From NCBI GenBank assembly GCA_030692685.1, contig JAUXZO010000015.1:32224-96223 (forward strand): a DNA stretch of 64,000 nt, written 5' to 3'. This stretch comes from Acidovorax sp. (GTDB lineage: Bacteria > Pseudomonadota > Gammaproteobacteria > Burkholderiales > Burkholderiaceae_C). Below are positions 10,879 to 19,234 of the stretch, piece by piece. Position 1 is the first letter of the stretch; every line of letters begins with the position of its first letter. Both the position numbers and the translations under genes were made by a program. The notes beneath the pieces were generated by a model, which did not search any database, had not been told where the DNA came from, and was given only the letters and a program-made list of their open reading frames with translations.

Positions 10879-11403
10879 TCAGGCGATTTTGTGCAGGCCG
10901 TTTTGAAAACGGCGAGCGTTGTCGATGTAGTGTTGGGCGCTTTGTCGCAGGCCGTCGATCTGCTCGGGCGACAGCGCGCGCACCGCCTTGGCAGGGCTGC
11001 CGATGATCATGGAGCCATCCGGGAACTCCTTGCCTTCGGTCACCAGTGCACCTGCGCCCACCAGGCAGTTTTTGCCGATTTTGGCCCCGTTCAGCACGAT
11101 GGCGCCAATGCCGATCAGCGACTCGTCGCCAATGGTGCAGCCGTGCAGCATGACCTGGTGACCCACCGTCACCCGCTCGCCCACCACCAGGGGTTGGCCG
11201 ATGTCGGCGTGCAACACGCTGGCGTCCTGAATGTTGGACCCCGCACCAATCGTGATGCTTTCGGTATCACCCCGGATCACGGTGCCAAACCATACGCTGG
11301 TGTCTTCGCCCAGCACCACGTTGCCCATGACCTGCGCGCTGTCGGCCACCCAGGCCGACTCCGCCAATCTCGGCGACACGCCATCGAGTTCGTAAATTGC
11401 CAT
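10879..11403 (-). CDS. Gamma-carbonic-anhydrase-like hexapeptide-repeat protein
   Basis: The product is 174 residues from the ATG at 11403 (MAIYELDGVSPRLAES). It is a left-handed beta-helix protein of the YrdA/PaaY/CaiE type. Hexapeptide turns run from about 15 to 140: AQVMGNVVLGEDTSVWFGTV, IRGDTESITIGAGSNIQD and CTIGDESLIGIGAIVLNGA. The three zinc-ligand histidine positions of gamma-class enzymes are filled by ASVLHADIG, TVGHQVMLHG and the last His in the same segment; IRGD is the family signature. Many relatives lack measurable carbonic anhydrase activity, so the substrate is uncertain. It is monocistronic and followed directly by a family B repeat. Confidence 0.88.
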   Translation of the reverse strand: MAIYELDGVSPRLAESAWVADSAQVMGNVVLGEDTSVWFGTVIRGDTESITIGAGSNIQDASVLHADIGQPLVVGERVTVGHQVMLHGCTIGDESLIGIGAIVLNGAKIGKNCLVGAGALVTEGKEFPDGSMIIGSPAKAVRALSPEQIDGLRQSAQHYIDNARRFQNGLHKIA

Positions 11404-11515
11404 GCACCCACTCCGCAAAAGTTGAGGGGCCAAGCGCAGCGGCGCGCCCCGAGAGGTCGCCAATCGTTACAAAGCGTGTGGCTTGGAGCCGATGGCAAGG
11501 CCTAGAATTGTAAGG

Positions 11516-12322
11516 ATGGAGCTTCGCCACCGTGCATTGCAGGTCTTGTGCCTCGCAGACCCCGAACAAAAAGCAGCTGCAGCGCTTGATCTACAAGCGC
11601 ACGCAGCTACTCTTTCAATAGCGCCTGACGCGCCAGAGGCCCCGACAGATCCCAGCGCCCTGCCCGGCCGCCCCGCACGCCCCGAACTCCTGCGCCACAA
11701 CGAGCTCGCCCGCCGCTCGCCCGCGACAGCCCAAGGGCGCGCCATTCTGATCCACGCCATCGCACACATCGAGTTCAACGCCATCAACCTGGCGCTCGAC
11801 GCTGTGTGGCGCTTTGACGGCATGCCGCGTGCGTACTACACCGACTGGTTGCTGGTAGCGGGCGAAGAGGCCAAGCACTTTCGGCTGCTGCGCGACCACC
11901 TGCGCGCACAGGGGCACGACTACGGCGACTTTCCGGCCCACCAGGGCCAGTGGACGATGTGCGAGAAGACCCAGCACGATGTTCTGGCCCGCATGGCCCT
12001 CGTACCACGCACGATGGAGGCGCGCGGGCTGGACGCCACCCCCCAGATTCAGGCCAAACTGCGACAAGTGGGCACGCCCGATGCGCTAGCCGCCGTGGCC
12101 ATCCTCGATGTGATCCTGCACGACGAGGTGGGCCACGTGGCCATTGGCAACCACTGGTACCGCTGGCTGTGCGAACGCGCAGGCCACGACCCCGAAACCC
12201 ACTACAGCAATCTGGCGCGCCAGTACGAAGCCCCGCGCCTGAAGCCACCGTTCAATGAAGCCGCGCGCCGTAGTGCAGGCTTTACCGACGCGGAACTGCG
12301 TTGGCTGCAGCAGGTGGAATGA
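11516..12322 (+). CDS. DUF455 family ferritin-like protein
   Basis: The product is 268 residues from the ATG at 11516 (MELRHRALQVLCLADPEQK), matching the usual start; an ATG at 11492 is possible because it has GGAG upstream, whereas 11516 has only AAGG directly adjoining. The domain is ferritin-like, with carboxylate/His motifs on four helices: HAIAHIEFNAINLALDAVWR, LVAGEEAKHFRLLRDHL and ILDVILHDEVGHVAIGNHWY. Glu and His in EFN, EEAKH and HDEVGH are the probable di-iron ligands. Biochemical function is unknown; relatives are annotated near tRNA-hydroxylase (MiaE-like) proteins. Residues about 17-38 coincide with a family A repeat. A family B repeat begins at the stop codon. Confidence 0.88.
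   Translation: MELRHRALQVLCLADPEQKAAAALDLQAHAATLSIAPDAPEAPTDPSALPGRPARPELLRHNELARRSPATAQGRAILIHAIAHIEFNAINLALDAVWRFDGMPRAYYTDWLLVAGEEAKHFRLLRDHLRAQGHDYGDFPAHQGQWTMCEKTQHDVLARMALVPRTMEARGLDATPQIQAKLRQVGTPDALAAVAILDVILHDEVGHVAIGNHWYRWLCERAGHDPETHYSNLARQYEAPRLKPPFNEAARRSAGFTDAELRWLQQVE
11566..11632 (-). repeat. Family A repeat, copy 3 (inside the DUF455 gene, degenerate)
   Basis: On the plus strand it reads GCAGCTGCAGCGCTTGATCT then ACAAGCGCACGCAGCTACTC, the reverse orientation of copy 1. The frame gives AAAALDLQAHAATL, which parallels the peptides from the mutL copy (PPALYWQAQAAI) and the permease copy (PLALDGQAQPAI). It is more diverged than the others, so an old insertion or convergence are both possible. 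Confidence 0.6.
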
Positions 12323-12430
12323 AGCACCGCCTGAGCCGCTTCGCGTCTTCCCCCTCTCTCGCTGCGCGGGAGGGGGACGCACCCGGTGGCCTGGCGAAGC
12401 CAGTTCCACGGGTGCACCCGCATGGGCCGC
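12321..12430 (+). repeat. Family B G+C-rich repeat, copy 2
   Basis: It begins GAAGCACCGCCTGAGCCGCT at the TGA stop of the DUF455 gene, then CCCCCTCTCTCGCTGCGCGG and GAGGGGGACGCACCC, and ends with TGGCGAAGCCAGTTCCACGG. It has the same orientation relative to the upstream gene as the other copies. The paired CCCCCTC/GAGGGGG blocks can fold into a hairpin, so a role in 3'-end formation is plausible. Confidence 0.82.
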
Positions 12431-12542
12431 GCCCCAATTTGCACGGCATGAATCACCGATAAGTGTTGGACACGCTCAAGAATTCGATGACTCCTACAAT
12501 CCTCGACGGGGCGCACCCCGTGTGGCCTGCCTCTTTTTTACG

Positions 12543-13814
12543 ATGACACCCATGACCCAATCTTCTGCCCCAGGCACCCCTCCCGCGCCGCCGGGCAACC
12601 AGACCTCAGTGGCCATGATCGCCCGCCAAGCCATCGTCAACGCCCAGCAAGTGGTCGTGGGCTACGAGTTGTTCAACCGCTCGCGCAGCGGCGCGGCCCA
12701 CACGGCGGCCACCGACGTCATTCTGGTGTTTACCGCCCTCTCGCATGCGGGCACGGATGAACTGGTGGGCAAAAAGCTCATCTTCGTGAACTGCACCCAC
12801 GAAAGCCTGTCGGGCGGACACCTGGAACTGGTGGACCCGGACAAGGTGGTGCTGGAGATTCCCCCGCTGGGCCACACCGCCGCCGAAGAAGTCGCCACAC
12901 GCATGCCCATCCTGGCCGAGTTGCGCGCACGGGGTTTTCACCTGGCGTTCAACCACACCGTGCTGCAGTCGGCCTATGCACCCTGGCTGCCGCTGGCCGA
13001 CTACATCAAGCTCGATTTGTCGGTGCTGGCGGCAGACCAGCTCGCGGTGCTGATCAGTTATGCCGGGCGCAATTCCAAGGCCGAGCTGATTGCAGAAAAG
13101 GTGGAAACTGCCCAGCAGTACGACATGGTGTCGAGCCAGGGCGTCGAACTGTTCCAGGGCTACTGGTTTGCCAGGCCCTCGCTGGTCGAGGCCAAGCTGC
13201 TTACGCCCTCGCAGGCCAGCATCATCGAGCTCATCAACCAGGTCCGCAAACAGGCCAGCACCGACGATATTGAAGAAGTGCTCAAGAAGGACGCAGGGCT
13301 GGCGTTCAACCTGATGCGCATCATCAACTCTGCAGGCTTCGGACTGAACCGCGAGATCACATCCTTCCGCCAGGCCGTGATGTTGATGGGGCTCAAGAAA
13401 CTGTTCCGCTGGGCGGCTCTGCTGCTCACCGCGTCGAGAAACAACGGAACGCCGTCTTCGGTGGGCCAGACCGCCGTGGAGCGCGGGCGCCTGATGGAGC
13501 TGCTGGCGCTGGAGACCCTGCCCCCCGAAGATGCCGACCAGGCGTTTGTCGTGGGCATCTTCTCGCTGCTGGATGTGATGCTGTCCATGCCCATGGAATC
13601 CGCCATCGGCTTGCTGAACGTGCCCGAACCGGTGGCAGCCGCCCTGCTGCGGCGCGAAGGGTTTCTGGGCGACCTGCTGACCCTGGCCGAGGCCTGTGAA
13701 TCCAGCGACGATGCGGTGTTTGACCGCACCGCGGGCTTGCTGCACCTGACCAGCCAGCAGATCAACCTGGCCCATTTGCAGGCACTGGCCTGGGCAGACC
13801 AACTGACGGAGTAA
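12543..13814 (+). CDS. EAL-HDOD (YuxH-like) signal protein 1, EAL domain degenerate
   Basis: The product is 423 residues from the ATG at 12543 (an alternative in-frame ATG is at 12552; no clear ribosome binding site for either). The N-terminal EAL-like domain (about 25-225) keeps the opening MIARQAIVNAQQVVVGYELF, with YELF-R in place of the ExLxR core, but lacks the DDFGTG metal site: the matching place reads LAFNHTVLQ, followed by DYIKLDLSVL. It is therefore unlikely to hydrolyse cyclic di-GMP and may only bind it or a partner. The C-terminal HDOD domain (about 225-410) shows LLKKD-like EVLKKDAGLAFNLMRIINSA and VMLMGLKKLFRWAALLL. A close paralogue follows in tandem. Confidence 0.88.
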   Translation: MTPMTQSSAPGTPPAPPGNQTSVAMIARQAIVNAQQVVVGYELFNRSRSGAAHTAATDVILVFTALSHAGTDELVGKKLIFVNCTHESLSGGHLELVDPDKVVLEIPPLGHTAAEEVATRMPILAELRARGFHLAFNHTVLQSAYAPWLPLADYIKLDLSVLAADQLAVLISYAGRNSKAELIAEKVETAQQYDMVSSQGVELFQGYWFARPSLVEAKLLTPSQASIIELINQVRKQASTDDIEEVLKKDAGLAFNLMRIINSAGFGLNREITSFRQAVMLMGLKKLFRWAALLLTASRNNGTPSSVGQTAVERGRLMELLALETLPPEDADQAFVVGIFSLLDVMLSMPMESAIGLLNVPEPVAAALLRREGFLGDLLTLAEACESSDDAVFDRTAGLLHLTSQQINLAHLQALAWADQLTE

Positions 13815-13911
13815 CCCACCGCAGCTCCCGTCGGTGCAAACCATTCGTTCGCGCTGGCGACCTACCGGTCTAGAATCAACGCAGAGCCCCGCCACCCACT
13901 ACTGCAGACCC

Positions 13912-15192
13912 ATGTCGAGCACACCTGAACAAGACACCCCGGAAGCTGCGTCCCTCGCGGTAGAAGCCGTTGACGAAAACATTGCCATCATCGCCCGGCA
14001 AGCTATCGTGGACGAGAACCGGGCGGTTTATGGCTACGAACTGTTTGACCGCTCCACCGCATCCGATTCGCACACCGCCGCCAGCGATGCTGCCCTGCTG
14101 TTCAATGCCCTGTCCTACGCGGGCACCGAAGCCCTGGTGGGCAAAAAAACGGTGTTTATCAACTGCACACACGACAGCCTTTCTGGCGGTCACCTGGAGT
14201 TGATCCACCCCGAAAAGGTGGTGCTGGAGGTCCCCCCGCTTCCCGACACTGCAACGTCCGAAGAAATCGAAGGCCGTGTGCCCACGCTGCATGCCCTGCG
14301 CACACGCGGGTTTCGCCTGGCTTTTGACCAGGCGGCTCTGCGCCGCGCGTACACCAGCTGGCTGCCGCTGGCTGCGTTCGTCAAGCTGGACATGCAGGCC
14401 TTCAAGCCCGAGCTGGCCGGACCACTGGTCAAATTTGCCACCACCCACAGCCCAGCCACGCTGGTGGCCGAAAAGGTCGAAACCGCCGAGCAGTACGAGC
14501 TGATGCGCGGCCTGGGCGTGAAGCTGTTCCAGGGCTACTGGTTTGCCAAGCCGTCTCTGGTCAAGGCCACCACCATCCGCCCTTCGCAAGCCACGATCAT
14601 CCAGCTCATCAACCTGGTGCGCAAACAGGCCAGCACGGCCGAAATCGAGGATTTGCTCAAGAAAGACCCCACGCTGTCTTTCAACCTCCTGCGCTTCATC
14701 AATTCGTCGGGCTTTGGCTTGTCGTGCGAGATCACTTCGTTCCGCCACGCGGTGATGATTCTGGGCCTCAAAAAGCTGTTCCGCTGGGCGGCTCTGCTCA
14801 TGACCACCTCCCGTGCAGGCGGCGCGCCACCCGCCGTGGGCCAGACAGCCGTGGTGCGAGGCCGCTTGATGGAACTGTTGGCGGGCGAACTTCTCCCGCC
14901 CGAAGAGTGCGACAACGCCTTTGTGGTGGGCGTGTTCTCCCTGCTCGACACCATGCTGGGGGTGCCGCTCGAAAAAGCGCTCGAATCCGTCGCCCTGCCC
15001 GAGACCGTGATGGATGCGCTGCTGCGCCGCACCGGCGTGTTTGCGCCGTTCCTGGAGCTGACCATCGCCTGCGAAAGCGGTGACGAAGTAGCTTTCGCCA
15101 CTGCCGCAGAGGCCCTGCACCTGTCCAACCGGCAGGTGAACTGGGCGCATTTGCAGGCGCTGACCTGGGCGGAAACCCTGAACGAAGATTGA
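13912..15192 (+). CDS. EAL-HDOD (YuxH-like) signal protein 2, tandem paralogue
   Basis: The product is 426 residues from the ATG at 13912 (MSSTPEQDTPEAASL), 97 bp behind its paralogue. A TAGAAT at 13871-13876 could be the -10 of its own promoter. The EAL-like domain opens IAIIARQAIVDENRAVYGYE and again lacks the catalytic acidic motif (LAFDQAALRRAY instead of DDFGTG). The HDOD part shows LLKKDPTLSFNLLRFINSS and VMILGLKKLFRWAALLM. The two proteins align along their whole length, so this is a gene duplication, with most difference in the N terminus and around residues 80-150. A rho-independent terminator follows at 15257. The output of such degenerate EAL-HDOD proteins is not known. Confidence 0.88.
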   Translation: MSSTPEQDTPEAASLAVEAVDENIAIIARQAIVDENRAVYGYELFDRSTASDSHTAASDAALLFNALSYAGTEALVGKKTVFINCTHDSLSGGHLELIHPEKVVLEVPPLPDTATSEEIEGRVPTLHALRTRGFRLAFDQAALRRAYTSWLPLAAFVKLDMQAFKPELAGPLVKFATTHSPATLVAEKVETAEQYELMRGLGVKLFQGYWFAKPSLVKATTIRPSQATIIQLINLVRKQASTAEIEDLLKKDPTLSFNLLRFINSSGFGLSCEITSFRHAVMILGLKKLFRWAALLMTTSRAGGAPPAVGQTAVVRGRLMELLAGELLPPEECDNAFVVGVFSLLDTMLGVPLEKALESVALPETVMDALLRRTGVFAPFLELTIACESGDEVAFATAAEALHLSNRQVNWAHLQALTWAETLNED

Positions 15193-15256
15193 GTTTTGAG
15201 GTGGGGGCTGAGGCGGGACAAGTTCAGCGTCATTTCTCCCGCCCATTCCAGCTTCC

Positions 15257-15286
15257 ATGGCCTGCAGTCGCAGGCCATTTTCTTTT
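15257..15286 (+). terminator. Intrinsic terminator behind the EAL-HDOD pair
   Basis: ATGGCCTGC (15257-15265), loop AGTC, GCAGGCCAT (15270-15278), then TTTCTTTT. It ends the plus-strand EAL-HDOD transcript; the convergent xerD gene stops 10 nt further on. Confidence 0.88.
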
Positions 15287-15295
15287 GCGTCGAAT

Positions 15296-16195
15296 TCAGC
15301 CGCGCGGGTGGTGCTGTGCGTGCAACGACTTCAGCCGCTCCCGCGCCACATGGGTGTAGATGGTGGTGGTCGATATATCGGCATGCCCCAACAGCAGCTG
15401 CACCACCCGCAGATCGGCGCCGTGGTTGAGCAAATGCGTGGCAAATGCGTGCCTCAGCGTGTGGGGTGACAGGGGCACGGTGATGCCCGCCACCATGGCC
15501 CATTTCTTCACGATGACCCAGAACATTGCGCGCGTCATGCCGCTGCCCCGCTGGGTGACGAACAGGTCGTCGGTCTGCTGACCGCCCAGGATGGCGCCAC
15601 GGGCCTCCTGCAGATAGCGGTCCATCCACTGGCGGGCTTCTTCACCAAAGGGCACCAGCCGCTCCTTGCTGCCCTTGCCCATCACCCGCAGCACGCCTTC
15701 GTTCAGGCCGAGCTGAAAGGTCTTGAGCGTGACCAGCTCCGTCACCCGCAGGCCGCTGGCGTACATCAGCTCCAGCATGGTGCGGTCGCGAAGGCCCAGC
15801 GGGTTGCCCAGGTCGGGGGCGTTCAGCAGTGCCTCGACCTGGGCCTCTGACAAGGTTTTGGGTACGCGCAGGGGTTGGCGTGCAGCCTGCAGGCGCACCG
15901 TGGGATCGGCCACAATGCGCCGCTCGCGCAGCGCCCAGTGAAAGTAGCGGCGCAGCACCGTGAGGCGCCGGTTGGCAGACGTAGCGCGGGTTTGCGCATG
16001 GCGCGCGGCGAAATAGCCCTGCAAGTGGTGCTCGGCGGTATCGTCCAACGCCAGTGGAGGCTGCTGGTCGGCCAACCACTGCGCGTACAGTGTCAGGTCG
16101 CGCCGATAGGCGGCCAGGGTGTTGCGCGACAGGCCGTCCTCCAGCCACAGGGCATCCACAAAGGTATCAATGGCATTCAGGCTGGCGGTGAGCAT
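15296..16195 (-). CDS. xerD: Site-specific tyrosine recombinase XerD
   Basis: The product is 299 residues (E. coli XerD has 298) from the ATG at 16195 (MLTASLNAIDTFVDALW). XerD pairs with XerC to resolve chromosome dimers at dif under FtsK control. The N-terminal SAM-like domain (about 5-95) contains LEDGLSRNTLAAYRRDLTLY. The catalytic domain (about 110-290) has the full set: Arg in YASGLRVTELVTL, Lys in VMGKGSKERLVPF, HxxR in LSPHTLRHAFATHL, His in LLGHADISTT and the nucleophile Tyr in IYTHVARERL. The isolated chromosomal context, length and absence of element borders favour the housekeeping XerD over a phage integrase. Confidence 0.93.
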   Translation of the reverse strand: MLTASLNAIDTFVDALWLEDGLSRNTLAAYRRDLTLYAQWLADQQPPLALDDTAEHHLQGYFAARHAQTRATSANRRLTVLRRYFHWALRERRIVADPTVRLQAARQPLRVPKTLSEAQVEALLNAPDLGNPLGLRDRTMLELMYASGLRVTELVTLKTFQLGLNEGVLRVMGKGSKERLVPFGEEARQWMDRYLQEARGAILGGQQTDDLFVTQRGSGMTRAMFWVIVKKWAMVAGITVPLSPHTLRHAFATHLLNHGADLRVVQLLLGHADISTTTIYTHVARERLKSLHAQHHPRG

Positions 16196-16233
16196 GCAAA
16201 AACAATAGCACGTTAACCCAAGGTGAAGCACGT

Positions 16234-16261
16234 AAAAAAGCCGCCCGTGGCTACGGGCGGC
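16234..16261 (-). terminator. Intrinsic terminator of the Bug-protein gene
   Basis: On the minus strand: GCCGCCCGTAGCCACGGGCG then GC, a 9-bp G+C-rich stem followed by TTTTTTACG. It lies 27 nt behind the stop of the solute-binding protein gene and just upstream of xerD. Confidence 0.92.
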
Positions 16262-16288
16262 TTTGCATAGGTAGAAAACAGCGCGGGC

Positions 16289-17254
16289 TTATTCCAGCGT
16301 CAGCTTCTGCTTTGCGACCACTTCCTTGTAGACCGCAAACTCGGCCTTGATCTGCTCGGCAAACTGCTCAGGGGTGTTGCCCACCACGATAGATCCGGTG
16401 TCCTCGATGCGCTTTTTGACAGCCGGGTCTGCAAGCGCGGTACGCACGGCGGCGTTGATCTTGTCAACGATGTCCTTGGGCAGTCCCTTGGGGCCCAGGA
16501 TGCCGTAGTAGGCCATGCGGTTCACGGGCTCCAGGCCCAGTTCCTTGAACGTGGGCACATTGGGCAGTGCGGCTACACGCTGGGGCGCGGCTACAGCGAT
16601 GGCCACCAGTCGGTTGTCCTTGATGAAAGGCAGCGCCGAGGGGATGTTGTCAAAAATGATCGGCACCTGGCCGGCCACCGTGTCGTTCAGGGCCGGGCCC
16701 GCGCCACGGTAGGGAATGTGGGTGACGAAGGTGTTGGACAAACTCTTGTACAACTCCATCTGCAGGTGGCCAATGCCGCCTGTGCCGGACGATGCGTACG
16801 AGTATTTGCCGGGGTTCTTCTGCACTTCGGCCAAAAACGCCTTGTAGTCCTTGGCCGGGAAGTTGGGGTTCACGGCAATCAGATTGGGCGTGGCCGCAAT
16901 GTTGATGATGGGCGTGAAGTCCGTCAACGTGTTGTACGGCGTCTTGGGGTTGATGGCCGGGTTGGCGGCCGTGGTGGACACGGTGGCCACGCCCAGCGTG
17001 TAGCCGTCTGGCGCGGAGCGGGCAATTTCTGCGGCGCCGACGATGCCGCCGCCACCCGCCTTGTTTTCCACAATCACGGTCTGGCCCAGGGCTTTGCCCA
17101 GTGGGTCAGCAATCACGCGCGCAATGATGTCGGTGGTGCCACCGGGTGCAAAAGGCACCTGCAGCTTGATCACCTTGTTGGGGTAGCCCTGAGCGGCTGC
17201 GGTACCTGCTGCTGCGGCCAGTACGGTCAGCGCGAGCCATTGACGACGATGCAT
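16289..17254 (-). CDS. Bug family (TctC-like) periplasmic solute-binding protein
   Basis: The product is 321 residues from the ATG at 17254, with GAAGGAG 6 nt upstream. A Sec signal peptide ([20 protein letters not shown], cut after AAAQG) is followed by the Bug fold: [20 protein letters not shown], the binding-loop segment [24 protein letters not shown]-like [13 protein letters not shown] and [17 protein letters not shown]. These proteins bind small carboxylates for TTT-type tripartite transporters. No TctA/TctB membrane genes are nearby, as is common in this family where dozens of orphan Bug proteins exist per genome. The ligand cannot be inferred. It is divergent from the AEC transporter. 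Confidence 0.93.
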   Translation of the reverse strand: MHRRQWLALTVLAAAAGTAAAQGYPNKVIKLQVPFAPGGTTDIIARVIADPLGKALGQTVIVENKAGGGGIVGAAEIARSAPDGYTLGVATVSTTAANPAINPKTPYNTLTDFTPIINIAATPNLIAVNPNFPAKDYKAFLAEVQKNPGKYSYASSGTGGIGHLQMELYKSLSNTFVTHIPYRGAGPALNDTVAGQVPIIFDNIPSALPFIKDNRLVAIAVAAPQRVAALPNVPTFKELGLEPVNRMAYYGILGPKGLPKDIVDKINAAVRTALADPAVKKRIEDTGSIVVGNTPEQFAEQIKAEFAVYKEVVAKQKLTLE

Positions 17255-17507
17255 GGAGTTCTCCTTCGTGTGGGTGACAAACAGATTGATGGTATGCGCA
17301 ACGGGAAGTTTGACGACCTGCGGATTCCACATAAGGGGTAACCCTAGAAACAGTGGCTGACGGCTTTCTCCCTTCGTGCTGGCCTGCGCCTGCTTGAGGG
17401 CAGCAGCTTCGATCAGCACTGGGCCATTGCGAGAAGCGCCATGCACCTGCCAGCCACCCTTTCCAGGGCCACCCGAAGCCTTGCCAGGGATCAAGTATTC
17501 TCCCCGC

Positions 17508-18413
17508 GTGAACTACGCCCAGCTCCTGCTCCCCGACTTCTCGCTCATCCTTTGCGGCTACCTCATCTGCCGATACACCGCCCTCAATCGCTCGGTGTGG
17601 CAGCCCGTGGAGAGCCTGGTGTACTACCTGCTCTTTCCCGTGCTGCTGTTCCAGTCCATCGTCAAAAGCCCGGTGGACATTGGCGCCGCGTCGGGCCTGA
17701 TTGCTGCGGGGCTGACCATGGGCGTTGCGGGCATTGCGCTGGCGTACAGCCTGCCGCACTGGCCCTGGCTGGGCAAACGCATCGATGCGCGCGACCATGC
17801 CGCCAGCGCGCAAGTTGCCTTCCGCTTCAACTCCTTCATTGGCCTGGCGATTGCCGAGCGCCTGGCAGGCTCCGAAGGCCTGCTCATGATTGCGGTGTTG
17901 ATTGGCGTGTGTGTGCCGCTGTTCAACGTGGCCGCCGTGTGGCCCATGGCGCGCCACGGCCAGCACAGCTTTGCGCGCGAACTGGTGCGCAACCCGCTCA
18001 TCATTGCCACGGTGTCGGGGTTGATTGCCAATTTGCTCGGGTTTCAGATTCCGGAGTGGGCCAGCCCCACGGTCAGCCGCATCAGCGCGGCATCACTGGC
18101 GCTGGGGCTGATGGCGGCAGGCGCGGGCCTGCAGTTTGGCCTGCTCACGCGCGGCAAGGCGCTGAGCGTGGCGGTGTTGTCCATCCGACACCTGGTGCAG
18201 CCGCTGCTGGCGTTTGCCATGGCGCGCCTGTTCGGGCTGAGCCCCGTGCAGACCACCATGCTGCTCGCGTTCTCGGCCCTGCCCACCGCCTCTACCTGTT
18301 ATGTGCTGGCGGCGCGCATGGGTTACAACGGGCCGTATGTGGCCGGGCTGGTGACGCTGTCTACCCTGCTGGGCATGGTCAGCCTGCCGTTTGCCTTGGG
18401 ATTTCTGCGATGA
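17508..18413 (+). CDS. AEC (auxin efflux carrier) family transporter
   Basis: The product is 301 residues from the GTG at 17508 ([20 protein letters not shown]). It is an integral membrane protein with about ten hydrophobic segments in two five-helix halves; the N-terminal [13 protein letters not shown] and the helix-break motifs ([30 protein letters not shown] near the end) are typical of PF03547. Bacterial AEC proteins export or exchange organic acids such as malonate or malate. No substrate can be assigned. It overlaps the downstream GDSL esterase start by 4 nt (ATGA), so the two are translationally coupled. Confidence 0.88.
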   Translation: MNYAQLLLPDFSLILCGYLICRYTALNRSVWQPVESLVYYLLFPVLLFQSIVKSPVDIGAASGLIAAGLTMGVAGIALAYSLPHWPWLGKRIDARDHAASAQVAFRFNSFIGLAIAERLAGSEGLLMIAVLIGVCVPLFNVAAVWPMARHGQHSFARELVRNPLIIATVSGLIANLLGFQIPEWASPTVSRISAASLALGLMAAGAGLQFGLLTRGKALSVAVLSIRHLVQPLLAFAMARLFGLSPVQTTMLLAFSALPTASTCYVLAARMGYNGPYVAGLVTLSTLLGMVSLPFALGFLR

Positions 18414-19102
18414 CCGATTCACACATTACCTTTCGCTCCGCCTCTTTGGCCCTGGTACGGCGCCGCGCCCTCTTGGCAATCATTGCAAGCCTGGCGGCAG
18501 TGGCACTTGCGCCGCTGGCGGGCTGCGGGCGCAAGGCTCCCCGCGCCCAGGCCGTGCCGCGCGATGCCACGGTGCTGGCGCTGGGCGATTCGCTGACCTC
18601 GGGCGTGGGCGCATCGGCCGACACCGCCTACCCTGCAGCGCTGGCGCGCCTGACGGGCTGGAAGGTAGTCAACGGCGGCATCTCGGGCGACACCTCGGCC
18701 CAGGCGCTGGCACGGTTGCCGGGGCTGCTGCAAAAGCACAACCCCGCGCTGGTGATTGTGAGCATTGGCGGCAATGACTTTCTGCGTCGCCAGAGCGCTG
18801 CGACCACCCGCAGCAACATCCGCCAGATCTGCGCCGACGCCCAGGCCAGCGGCGCTCAGGTGCTGCTGGTGTCCGTGCCAGAGCTGACGATGATGGCGGC
18901 CGTGGGCCGGTTGAGCGACCACGTGATGTACGAAGAAATCGCCAGCGAACTGAAAGTGGCCCTGCACAGCAAAGGCTGGTCGGGCGTGCTGGCGCAAGAG
19001 CAGCTCCGGGCCGACCAGATCCACGCCAATGCCGCCGGGTACGAGGCGTTCACCCATGGGCTGGTGAAGTCCCTCAAGGACGCCGGACTGCTGGCGCGGT
19101 AG
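18410..19102 (+). CDS. GDSL-type arylesterase / lysophospholipase-like lipoprotein (TesA-like)
   Basis: The product is 230 residues from the ATG at 18410. The N terminus (RRRALLAIIASLAAVALAPL then AGCG) is a signal peptide with a plausible lipobox, so it should be a lipoprotein. SGNH-hydrolase blocks are complete: block I LALGDSLTSGVG (nucleophile Ser), block II Gly in VVNGGISGDTS, block III Asn in SIGGNDFLRR and block V DQIHANAAGYE (Asp and His). Relatives of E. coli TesA/ApeA hydrolyse aryl esters, thioesters and lysophospholipids in the periplasm. It is coupled to the AEC transporter by an ATGA overlap, but a shared substrate is only a guess. Confidence 0.9.
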   Translation: MTDSHITFRSASLALVRRRALLAIIASLAAVALAPLAGCGRKAPRAQAVPRDATVLALGDSLTSGVGASADTAYPAALARLTGWKVVNGGISGDTSAQALARLPGLLQKHNPALVIVSIGGNDFLRRQSAATTRSNIRQICADAQASGAQVLLVSVPELTMMAAVGRLSDHVMYEEIASELKVALHSKGWSGVLAQEQLRADQIHANAAGYEAFTHGLVKSLKDAGLLAR

Positions 19103-19175
19103 CAGCAAGACGCATGCATCCATTGCTGCATCCATTGCTACATCTATGCAGCATCAAAGCAGCAGCGAATACTCT

Positions 19176-19234
19176 TATTTTGATAGCTACTAGCGCTTAT
19201 CCATCAATCGCTAGAGGCCAATTTCATTCAAAAT
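19176..19234 (+). repeat. Family A repeat, copy 4 (overlaps the queG stop codon)
   Basis: TTTTGATAGCTACTAGCGCT then TATCCATCAATCGCTAGAGG and CCAATTTCATTC. It lies between the convergent esterase and queG genes and includes the minus-strand TGA of queG at 19224-19226, so the last residues of QueG (LDFE) are encoded at the repeat edge. On the queG transcript it could serve as a weak 3' hairpin. Confidence 0.85.

Noticed and set aside
11500..11516. TAGAAT at 11503-11508 as the -10 box of a leaderless DUF455 transcript
   Set aside because: The spacing to the ATG would allow it, but no convincing -35 exists and the alternative ATG at 11492 has a ribosome binding site; too weak to call.
15296..16195. 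XerD as a phage or genomic-island integrase
   Set aside because: Length, N terminus and catalytic motifs are those of chromosomal XerD, and no element boundary, att repeat or phage gene is near.
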